From assembly GCA_001599755.1 (NCBI GenBank), contig BCHX01000007.1:434001-498000 (forward strand): a stretch of DNA of 64,000 nucleotides, written 5' to 3'. Position 1 is the stretch's first letter. The number at the start of each line of letters is the position of its first letter. The stretch comes from Gliomastix tumulicola. Lineage: Eukaryota > Ascomycota > Sordariomycetes > Hypocreales > Bionectriaceae. The notes beneath the pieces were generated by a model, which saw only the letters and a program-made list of their open reading frames with translations, searched no databases and was not told the DNA's origin. The position numbers were made by a program, and so were the translations under genes. Shown here in pieces: positions 34,079 to 43,100 of this stretch.

Positions 34079-34908
34079 TCATGATGAACACTCCATGAGG
34101 TCAGTCAGAGCCCTCCAGCTGCGCCTGTCGCTGCCCTTCTCACGGTCATAGTCGCTATCATCATTATCTTCCTCGCGGTGCCGTCGATGACGGCGTCGAC
34201 GGCGACCCTCATCATCGCGATCACGCTCGTCGTCTTTCTTGTCGTCATCCTTCGCGGCTCTGGCACGGCGACGCTCTATCAACATGTTAGCATCAGATCA
34301 TCCATTGTCCAGGGTAATGGCCGCCTACTTCTGATCACCTGTGTCGCGGCAGCATAGAGCCGGACCTCCTCCTTGTCCAGGATACGAAGAACAATGACAA
34401 AGTCATCTTCAATTTTGAATCTCTCCTTGCCGATTGTCAGGGCCTCTGGATTTACAACCTTGCGCCTGATTTTGGTCCACCGGGCACCCTGAGGAACCTC
34501 CCTGGCCTTTTCATCCTCCCTTTTACCAGACAGCCTTGATATTTCGTACTGACGCAGTAGTCGCATGCGCTGGAAGTCGCCCGGCTCGACGGGGATGCTC
34601 GTCACGACGGTCGTTTCTCCGCCGTCGCCGTCGCCATCTTGGGTCACCGAGTCCAGGTCTAAGCTGTGGAAGAGCTGCTTCTGCATGCGGAACCACATTC
34701 CGCAGTGTTATACGGGGCTGGCCGGGGTTAGCCTGAGGTATGTTCCATTCTCCAGCGCATCTATGACTGTATGGCAGCGCGGGCACGCACTGGCAACCAG
34801 CTCGGAGTCTTGGAAAATCATGCTCATGTAGATCCTCACCCCCCTCCGCAGACAGTGATTCAGCGGTATATTCGTAGTGAAGTCCCTGCCGGTCGCGCTC
34901 TCACACAC
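34079..34908 (-). pseudogene. Truncated or stop-interrupted fungal gene with zinc-ribbon-like half and basic/acidic tail
   Basis: The minus strand reads in one frame from 34908: CLRRGVRIYMSMIFQDSEL, then CPRC, then a TAA at 34708-34710, then HCGMWFRMQKQLF and on to a spliced tail. The intron 34276-34328 (GTAGGC donor, GCTAAC branch, GATAG acceptor, 53 nt) joins VIRK to RRRARAAKDDDKK. The middle, WTKIRRKVVNPEALTIGKE and DFVIVLRILDKEEVRLYA, resembles the C-terminal conserved block of a widespread uncharacterised fungal family. The CPRC and the single Cys before GMWFR would make a poor zinc ribbon. Only 66 bp separate this from the next gene upstream, so the N terminus is missing. Alternatively a short functional protein starts at the ATG at 34698. 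Confidence 0.55.
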
Positions 34909-34974
34909 ACATGAACTGGGAAGCTAATGTACCAGCCAATAAATCAACCAAAATGACTCTTCCTATTCTATCTT

Positions 34975-36543
34975 CTACGGCAAGCTATCCGTTACATATA
35001 TCGTCTTCTTTCCCTGCCGCGCCAAAATAGGGCGACCTTCATATTCCACCCAAACCCATTCCTTCTTCTTGATCGGCACCCTCTCACCACTTCGGCTCTT
35101 CAAGTAGGAAGTTCCCTTATGACGTGTGAAAACGGCACTCGCAAGGTGCATGTGGTCGCCGAGTTGCAGCTTCGGGAGGGCGCTTGCGCCAGCACGAGAT
35201 TGGCCCGTCCTGTCTACTTCCTTTCCCTTCCCACTGTATGCCTGTCCTTCTCCTCCTCCTCCTCCTGCTTCTTCATCCTGATCATCCCCATGGTCGTCCA
35301 CATGAGCGCCCTCATGGTCATCCGTATCAGCACCTTCATCTTCGTCCACATAAGCCTGTTCATCCTCACCGCCCTGCTCTTCCGCGTCCTCCACAGCCGC
35401 CCCAGCATCCACCACAATCGTACCGCTTCCTTCCGCATAGTATGCATGGTCCTCAGGGACCGGCACACTCCGCGCAGCCGGATCAGGATCCTCCAGCTTG
35501 TCCTTCGACCCAAGCTTTTTTTTAGGAAAGCCCGAAGTGTTGTGAATGAAAGGCTCGCCAGCCTGATAGCGCCACCAGGTGTTGAGCCTTGGGTATCTAG
35601 TACTGAGGTGGCGGCTTCCATAGCCGGCCATCATGCAGAGATAGAACAGGCCTGATTTGACGGTCAAATCCTCCTCACCCTTGTTGGACCATGGAATAAC
35701 TTGGTACTTGGGGTTTTGAAACTCAAGGCTTTGGCCCGTCTCGACGTACGCCTGTGCCCCGTGCGAGCCAGCGCCGTATGATTCTCCTGAGATTGACATC
35801 ATTTGCACAGACTCTGTGAGCTGGGACTCTTCAGACATAACCCGCCGATGCGCCACAGTTGGCTGCGACTCTCGGATCACTCTTGTTGCCGCGAGCCCAG
35901 GACCGACTGCTTCCCGTGCAAATTGGAAGACAACCAGGGCATCATCGGTGATGATGAATCCGTAGCGGCAGCCAATCTGATTTGCGTACGTCAGAACTTG
36001 GCGGATTGGCAATTTCCATTGCGCTTCGTCCGTCAGGTATAGGTCCGGCTGCCATTTAGCAGAGAGCTTGGTGTCACCGTTTAAGTGACTGTAAAGCTTG
36101 CTATTGTCGTAGTAGTCTTGGTTATTGACAAGCGACCAGTCAGGATTGAGGCGATGGTCATCCTGATAGCCGCATCTGCCCCTACGGCCAAGATGTACCG
36201 CCCTCTCGCTCCTGAGAAACTTCTGAGCATGCGCTAGCGCAGCATTGACTTGAGGAACGATGAATCTGCTGAGGATTTGGTGTTCGAGGCCGTCCTCATC
36301 ACCGTATATAGTGTCAAGGGGCAGTGGCTGCAGCTTAAAATCCGTAGGGACCTTCCAAGTCGACTGAACAAGGTCTTTGTAGATAGCCTTGAGCGTCTTG
36401 GCGTTGAATTCATGCCATGGCTCCCAGGATTCGAAGTTTTTCCAGTGCTCGCCGTATGTATTGTTTCCTGGAGGGATATACAAGGGGTCGGGTACGGGGT
36501 TCTCTAGAGAGAGAGTAGCCAGGATGGTCTTCTCGGGCGCCAT
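34975..36543 (-). CDS. Fungal protein with PD-(D/E)XK nuclease-like core
   Basis: Intronless, 522 residues. The first 220 residues contain the ordered set expected of a restriction-endonuclease-like fold: Glu87 in GLEHQI, Pro134-Asp135 in RLNPDW, Asp157-x-Lys159 in LNGDTKLSAKW, and a following helix PIRQVLTYANQ ending in a beta strand (RYGFIITDDALVVFQF). This arrangement occurs in uncharacterised fungal PD-(D/E)XK proteins near HET and NLR-like genes. The second half has a long acidic low-complexity region (Asp/Glu/His/Gly) and a final WVWVEYEGRPILARQ segment. I placed the start at MAPEKTIL because the longer frame extends into a leader that lacks family character. Nuclease activity is inferred from motifs only. 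Confidence 0.75.
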   Translation of the reverse strand: MAPEKTILATLSLENPVPDPLYIPPGNNTYGEHWKNFESWEPWHEFNAKTLKAIYKDLVQSTWKVPTDFKLQPLPLDTIYGDEDGLEHQILSRFIVPQVNAALAHAQKFLRSERAVHLGRRGRCGYQDDHRLNPDWSLVNNQDYYDNSKLYSHLNGDTKLSAKWQPDLYLTDEAQWKLPIRQVLTYANQIGCRYGFIITDDALVVFQFAREAVGPGLAATRVIRESQPTVAHRRVMSEESQLTESVQMMSISGESYGAGSHGAQAYVETGQSLEFQNPKYQVIPWSNKGEEDLTVKSGLFYLCMMAGYGSRHLSTRYPRLNTWWRYQAGEPFIHNTSGFPKKKLGSKDKLEDPDPAARSVPVPEDHAYYAEGSGTIVVDAGAAVEDAEEQGGEDEQAYVDEDEGADTDDHEGAHVDDHGDDQDEEAGGGGGEGQAYSGKGKEVDRTGQSRAGASALPKLQLGDHMHLASAVFTRHKGTSYLKSRSGERVPIKKKEWVWVEYEGRPILARQGKKTIYVTDSLP

Positions 36544-37092
36544 ACTTGGAGAAAAAAAAAGATACTGAAGCAGGTCTGATCTGTGGCTTTGGATGTCACA
36601 GACTCTGTAAGGCGTGGAAGAGCACAGGCTTTTATCTTTAGAGCTGTCTCTAATCAGTGGGTTCCCCAATATCAATCGCAGCTTTCTGACCTACACTCCC
36701 TGTGTACCTGGAAAAGTCACAAACCTATCTTTGAAGTACCAGTTCATGCAAGTGTATGGCAGTGTATATGATGTACACTGGCCATGGTATCGTAGGGTCG
36801 ACAAGTACATGCCATTACCAGGCAGCCTGAAAGTGGCGAAGTAGGTCCCATTGTTGGTCAGCTACTTGAGAGCAGAGTTGGAAGCTGTTGTTGGTTGGCT
36901 GTTGGTTATTGGTTGTTGGTTCTTTGACCGAATCCTTCGCATAAATGACTCACATCGCTTCCCCCCTTTTTGCCGGTCACTGGCTTCGCCTCTCTTCTCA
37001 TCGCTTGTTTTTGCTTCTCTTCACTTCTATTCGTTGCAATTGCCCCTGCACTTCCCAACTATCACTGCTTCACCTCGCAACAAGACTCAACG
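36544..37092. other. Divergent promoter region
   Basis: Shared upstream region of the minus-strand nuclease-like gene and the plus-strand 207-residue gene. A TGACTCA heptamer at 36946-36952 lies about 140 bp before the ATG at 37093. GTTGGTTGG-type short repeats occur at about 36882-36920. Confidence 0.5.
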
Positions 37093-37716
37093 ATGTACAA
37101 TCCAGTCACTACCAACGAAGAGCTCCTGGCGATATTAGACAATGAGTGCAACAAATTTACAGCTCAATATTTCCCCTTGCACTCGAAGCAGGTCAAGGCA
37201 CTCCAAGCAGCCGCAGCACTCGTTGATATGGACAAGAGAACCATCCGCAGAAACGCTGGTAAACTCCGGGCAGCCACCATCCTCGTGGACCTCTGGACAC
37301 ATGCAAAGGAGGCGTATATTCTTTGCGCACTGGCGACAACCCAGACCAGTCTGGGCGCTTTGAAATCCATCGACTATGTTATTCATGTCAAAAGATGGTG
37401 GAAGGAGAGAAACGCCAAGCCCCAAGGCTTAGTCGACATCGTCCATCACCACCCCAACCTGCTTCCCAGCACTCGCGCTGTCTCAGATCTCGTTTCTGTG
37501 CCGACTACACTTGCACAACTTGCCGGGTTCCTGATGCAAAAATACGGAGACGCGCCGTTGATCATGAACTGCGCATTTGGTGGTGATCCGCTTCCTTTCG
37601 TTCAGATCGGTCAGGAGCACGAGATCAAGATTGAACTATCGATGACGGCTTTCGATGAGTTGATGCAAGGGGGGGATGCGGTTTTATTTGGCGCTCATAA
37701 TCAACTTGTAGGATGA
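37093..37716 (+). CDS. Hypothetical protein, 207 residues
   Basis: An intronless frame starting MYNPVTTNEELLA. No known domain is recognised. The first two thirds look alpha-helical (AALVDMDKRTIRRNAGKL, ATILVDLWTHAKEAYIL), and the last third is mixed (FVQIGQEHEIKIELSMTAF). The Cys content is low and there is no signal peptide or membrane segment. The frame is open for a further 41 codons upstream, but that part is Phe/Leu-rich leader-like sequence, so I chose the ATG at 37093. Its 3' end overlaps the 3' end of the opposite-strand gene by 33 bp. It belongs to the accessory island; function unknown. Confidence 0.65.
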   Translation: MYNPVTTNEELLAILDNECNKFTAQYFPLHSKQVKALQAAAALVDMDKRTIRRNAGKLRAATILVDLWTHAKEAYILCALATTQTSLGALKSIDYVIHVKRWWKERNAKPQGLVDIVHHHPNLLPSTRAVSDLVSVPTTLAQLAGFLMQKYGDAPLIMNCAFGGDPLPFVQIGQEHEIKIELSMTAFDELMQGGDAVLFGAHNQLVG

Positions 37717-38065
37717 GTCGCCGAGGACCGCGCACCTTTGGTCTGATCGGATAGCTATCACGGACAGCGCCTCGCTGTACATCGGGCTCGTCTCAACGTT
37801 CTCCATTCTCTCAGTCGCCTTCCCATAGACCCTGACTGCGCCTCGACCGCTTTTCCCAATGACCAAGACCCCCACCGCGGCTTCAACATTAAGAAACTTA
37901 ACAGAGCCATTCCCAGTCTCCTCTGAGCCGATCTCGACCGGATGGTCGAACTAGAACAAAATTAGCCCAGTCCCATCACCAGCTTATCCGTACCATACGT
38001 ACGAGTTCTGAGATCCTTGCTTCCAACACCTGTGGATCGGTTGTGTAAGGAACCGAGGTAGTCAT
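37684..38065 (-). CDS. Small spliced hypothetical protein, 109 residues
   Basis: Two exons on the minus strand, 38065-38003 and 37950-37684. The 52-nt intron has a GTACGT donor, a GGCTAAT branch-like site and a TTCTAG acceptor, and it joins ISEL to FDHPVEIGSEE in phase 0. The product starts MTTSVPYTTDPQVLEARISE and has a compact beta-rich pattern (VKFLNVEAAVGVLVIG, GAVRVYGKATERM, ALSVIAIRSDQRCAVLG), ending LIMSAK. No family is recognised. The splice signals, the smooth join and the alternating hydrophobic pattern support it as a real gene. Its tail overlaps the convergent gene on the other strand. Confidence 0.6.
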
Positions 38066-38553
38066 ATTTCTTTGCGGAGGAGGTTGCCGTTTGGAGCAGA
38101 AAACGAAAAAAGGCGTCGAGGCAAGGCGTCGAGACAAGGCGACTGCGGCGACCCGGTACAATCCTGGGTATCAAAATGGCTGTTGTTGGTGCCCAAAGGA
38201 GAAAGATGGGGTCGTCACTGTCAAGGAGGTCACATAAGAGTGCTCACATGGTGAGGCATAACTACTAGTATGATATTTAGGTGGAGCTCGTTGCTAGAAT
38301 AAGTATGACGCATGCAGACTGATGTGAAGTGTTGCGAAGCGAAGCGCAGCGAAGCAAAGCGAGGCGAGGCGAAGAGAAGTGAGGAGAAGTGAGGAGAAGT
38401 GCAGGATGGCTTGGATGGGTGGGGCCACGTGTTATGCTTAGTCATTGCATGTTATTAGCGCCATCCCTTTTCGAGGGTGGAGAACTCACTCTGACAACCC
38501 TTCACGTCGACACTTCACGTCGACACTGGCCAATTTGGCGACCTCTACACAAC
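38066..38553. other. Divergent promoter region with simple repeats
   Basis: Upstream region of the small minus-strand gene and of the kinase-like gene at 38554. It contains a purine-rich repetitive tract (GAAGCGAAGC and GAGGAGAAGT units) at about 38333-38401. Confidence 0.6.
38501..38526 (+). repeat. Two tandem copies of TTCACGTCGACAC
   Basis: A perfect 13-bp direct duplication ending 27 bp before the ATG at 38554. It could affect the leader or a CACGTC-type promoter element. Confidence 0.7.
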
Positions 38554-39640
38554 ATGGCCTCATCTCAAAGGACTCCCCAGATCGGGGGCTCGGATACTAG
38601 CACTCGCAAAGACTCACCATTGATTGACGAATCCTATCTCGAGGGCCCGCCACCGACCGCCTGGCAGGACTTCAAGAATACGAAGCTCCGCCAGTTTCCG
38701 AGGCGTGAACGACCGATCAAATGGCTCCGATTTCTCGGTCACGGTATCCAGGGCGCCGCCTTCAAAGTCAGCTTTGGCAGTGAGGAGCCCGTTGTCCTGA
38801 AGATTGTGAGCCTCTCCCAGAATCCTGCATTTATCCCGTCCAAGAGCCCACAAATTAACCCGTCTACCTTGGAAGTTCTGGGATGCAACGCGCCCTACAA
38901 CGGCACCGAATATACCTCCCAGTGACAAGCAAGTCTTCCAGTGGCCCCTCAGGAACGAGTGCCGTACTGCCTCTCTGCTCGAGAAGATGAGGCATGCGAT
39001 GGCGTGTGTCGATGAAGACACCAGCCAGCGTATCTTGATCAACCACGGGCCACATACAGTTCAAAGCGCCTTCATGAACATACGTGCGTTTAGCGACGAG
39101 TCTCGACGTAAAGAGAGTCAAGTGGACCCTGGGGCGGTGGAAGACTCGACTCTTGGCCCACCACCGCCATTTCCTCCGCTGCCCAGGTGCTATGGCTGGA
39201 CCAAGCTAGCCGCCGACGAGATCAAGCTCTTTCCATCATGGTTGAGCCGAGACCTTCATCCAGACGAACTCGGAAATGTCTTTGGTATCATTTACGAGTA
39301 CGTTCCACCAGAGATGCAGGATCTCGATGTCGGCCAAATCCATCTCGACTTCTTCTACGCCGTCGGTTTCGTTGTCCACCCCTACAAGCAAGATAATTGG
39401 CATGGTGGGAGGCTCGTCGACATCAGCGACGTTTGGTCGGTCTTTAGCCGGTCCTGGCACGGCAGAGCGGTAATGAAGCGCGATGCAACAAAGTGGTTTT
39501 GGACGCTTGACTACCGCAAGAATGCGATGCCGACTACGATAGTAGCGCGTCCAGACTTTGCAAAGAGGATGCAAGAAATGACAGCGCTAAAACCCGAGAG
39601 CGAGTCCAGTGACGACTCTGATGACGAAGAAAGCGAGTAG
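38554..39640 (+). CDS. Kinase-like fungal protein (possibly Fta2-type fold)
   Basis: Two exons, 38554-38805 and 38876-39640, 338 residues. The intron (GTGAGC donor, ATTAAC branch, GGAAG acceptor, 70 nt) joins VVLKI to FWDATRP in phase 0. Other acceptors in this stretch bring in a TGA, so the join is well determined. The N-terminal part has a kinase N-lobe look: WLRFLGHGIQGAAFKVSF as a Gly-rich loop and PVVLKIF with the Lys, then WPLRNECRTASLLEKM as helix C. NVFGIIYEYVPPEM resembles the hinge. The usual HRD and DFG motifs are absent, so it is probably a pseudokinase. The C-terminal WFWTLDYRKNAMPTT is a conserved family signature. Relatives are accessory genes with patchy distribution; Fta2 kinship is only suggested by the pattern. 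Confidence 0.75.
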
Positions 39641-40107
39641 TCAGGCGAGCTTCTATCCGCTGTGCAAGTCAAGCTCACAAGCTTGTCAGCTAACCGAGAG
39701 TGGTTTACGCAGTTCCGCAAAGCCTTTGAGGGCCCAGCGTCATTCGGCTAATTGAGCTATTGCGGATTCATGACACGCCTGCTACTATCATGAGCTACCA
39801 TTAGGCTATCTTACTACCAAGCTAGGCCCTGGGTGAAGGATAACATGGTGGTCGAGCAAAAGGTTGAACTAGTTCGCACCCAAATTGTATAGTTGAATGA
39901 CTTGAATAGTGTTTCAACCTGGCTGTGGATAGCTCACCCTGAATATCACACGACAACCAACATCCCTTCTGATACCTTTCTCTTTCTCCTTCTTTTAACA
40001 GGCTAATTTTGATCCAGCCATTGAACGACGCCGTTTGTCTACCCTGATAAGCATCAGTAAGTTCACCCAACAGCTGGACGCTGAACTCGTGACGTTTTTC
40101 TCGAGAC
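39641..40107. other. Convergent 3' region
   Basis: Lies between the 3' ends of the kinase-like gene and the kinase-HET gene. No gene is seen. Confidence 0.5.
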
Positions 40108-43100
40108 TCAGTATACTTCCAGAGTCTCTGCTGTCGTCCAGTCAATCCAGTCGTCAGGCAGTGACCCAACCCCAACTCTTTTATAGCTGCTTCCACGCTT
40201 CTCGGTGCCAAAGTCCTTAACAGTATTGACAATTGGCTCGACGATCAACACATAGTTGCATCTGCCTTCCTGCAGCGAGGGCGGGTCAGGTGTCTTGCTC
40301 TTCCCAAACACGATGCAGCGGAGTTGAGTTTTATCGGTTGGCGGAGGTTCCAGATCGTACACAATGTGTGGTTTCCCCTCCAGCCCTTCCCCAGTTTGAA
40401 GTAGTCTCCTCGCTTGATGTGCTTTCAGACTGGGTGCGAAGTCAACATTCTCCGTCTTCGGGGACGCCTTTTTGGTCTCAGTGCTGCCCCCTCCGTCTCG
40501 GAGCCGCAACTCGTAGTCTTTGCTCCAATCCACCATTCCAAAAGGAATTTCAAGGTAGTTGATTAGTCCGTCATAAGTCATCCATGACCACGATGGCACC
40601 CCTTTTCCAGGCGCGTATTGAATGAGGGTAAGGTCCTTATCCAGCTTCCTTTTCCATAGGAGGCTTCGCTCCAAATAGCACTCAAAAATGCCGTAGTCGC
40701 CGCCAGTCTTGAATGTAAGCCTCAGCCTCCTCTCCAGGCCAGCGATAGCTCGAGATCGGTCTGATGACCGAGAAAAATTGAGCCCTGAGTAGATTTTAAA
40801 TAAGTTCTGGAATAGTCCGATCCTTCCAGCCTTATAATATTGAGGTAGGATCGAGTTCGGAAAGTCAGAGTCGCCCAAGAAGGCGGCTCTCTTGCTAAAG
40901 AAAGGCGTGAGCAAGGTCATCATCCATATATCGGTAGGTTTGAAAGGGAAAGAACTTACTTTGTCAATTTCGTCAAGCTCTCACAGTATACTCCTTCGCC
41001 ACATTCCATGTACATTTGAGTCGAGGTGAAGTGAATTGAGCGCCGGGCGAGCGCTCTCTCTTGCAACACCCACCCACGTTTGTTGAGTACCGCCTGCTCG
41101 ACATCGCTCTGGAATTTGTCGATGAACTTGGTAAGATAAAGCCGTGGTACCCCCGGGCGAGGTGCAAGCGTCGCATATTTCCTCTGCGGTCGACAATTTG
41201 AGAGAAAACCCTCAGCGGAACCAATCGCTGAGCTTGCAGCAATGACACAAATGGCATTGCTGAAAACCTGCTCCATTCGTCCCGCTTCATGCTCCCAGTC
41301 CTTGTCATCATCTTGAATGATGCACAAGGAATCGATCCAGAGATATCGAACCTTTAAGCCCCGAGTTACTGTGATGGCATCCCTAAAACTTGCGGGCAGT
41401 CGTCGTTCTATGTCTCCATCTCCTCGGCGCAGCATGTCAACCATAGACCTCGAGGTAGAGAACAAAGGTCCTGGGCCCCAGCAATGGCTGAAAGCCATGT
41501 ACTCAAGCGAACTCATCTCGTCGCCGTCGGTTAAACGAAACTTCGGGTTCTGGGTATCCCCAACATCAAGCACCCGCGTCGGCAAGTCTGAAAGCGAAAG
41601 GCCTGATTCATTGGAATCCTGAGATTTTGATTTATGCAGTGAGAAGTTGTGTTTGTGGCTCTTACAGCACACATCGAGCCACTCCCTCATCAAATCGAGT
41701 TGTAAGGGACTACCTGGCTCTGGTAACAAGGGTGAGCCGATTTGAATGTCTTGAGGGACGTCGGAACTCGCTTTTACGTACTAAGTTAGCGTGTCATGTC
41801 ATCCCAGTAATAGAAGTGCTTAGCGGATACTGCTTACCAGGATCTGCATAAATAGAGAAAATCGGTTGCCGACTCTCATGCATCAGTAGGGTGGACTTGT
41901 CTCGATAGCAACTTAACATTTGGCCACGGGGCACCCCGAGCTCCGTAGCAACTTCAGCAAAAACGCTACAGAGCTCACAAGGAATGGCTGTGGGATGGAT
42001 ATCATGAACAACTTTGCTCATGGTGAATCCGGGCTGAAAGAGGTCAATCTGCGCACAAGTCCCGCACAACACAGACTCCAGACCTGGAGCAGAAACTAGA
42101 TTATGCTCTGAGAATAGTCTACGGGTGAAGTCATTGTGCGGCTCGGAATGCCACACATCGTCTAGTTCACGGAATTGCTACCCATGCATTAGAATATTTG
42201 CAAACTTCGCCAGATTTATTAACCAGGAAATATCGATTGAAGACATACATGCTAATGAAAAGTCAGCAACAGCCACCATTATGGAGCCCAAAGATTGTTG
42301 CTGACCAGCTAGATGTTAGTCGTCGTTAGTCTCGATTGATGCGGGCTTTTGACGGTGCTGCTTTTGGGTCTCACATTCTTCCGACAAAGTTAGTATGGGT
42401 AGTTGGTATAGGCGCCGGTAGCTAGCGACTTACGTACTAGAGAAAGAATCAATTGTCAGTGGTCTGAATGGCATCGGATCTTGAATAAGACGCTTGAGTG
42501 ACTTACATCCTGTTCGTGCTCGTTTCTGGATTCCTGAGAGTCGACAGTGATGGGAACATGAAGCCTTATTTCCTGGGCTGTCGTATCATCTGTCCTAGCT
42601 GCTTCGAGCTTCCTGGATCCCTTGTCTCCTTTAGGGGGTGCGAGATGCTTGCTTTGGACCAATCCAGATTTTGGTGCTCGCGTTCCGACCCTATCGAGGA
42701 TCCTGGGATCCAGGGCATATGTTGCCTCCATATCTGCTCTCTGGCAGATTTGATCCAACAGCTGGTGCAATCTCTGGCTATCGCTCCGATCTCGGTCTGA
42801 AGGAACCAGCATCTCATCTTTTATAACGCTCAGCAGATCAGATAGCGCGGTACCGGGGCTGTCGAGGACGCTTTCCATGTGCTCGATCCACGACTGCACC
42901 GCAGCGCCCATACCAGGTGCGTCTTGTTCCCCACTCGCAAATCTCTGGACCGCTTTGTTGAAGTTTTCAAGCTGTTCATTGCCATAAAGTGTCCAGATGA
43001 GAAATTCGAGAAAGACGCAGCCAAGAGCCCAAACATCGGACTTGCGCGAGATCACATTGCCGAACTGAGGGGCAACATAGCGCAGTGTTGCCTCATTTGT

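Noticed and set aside
35119..35655. Plus-strand frame opposite the nuclease-like gene
   Set aside because: Hydrophobic-looking only because it is antisense to an acidic low-complexity tract.
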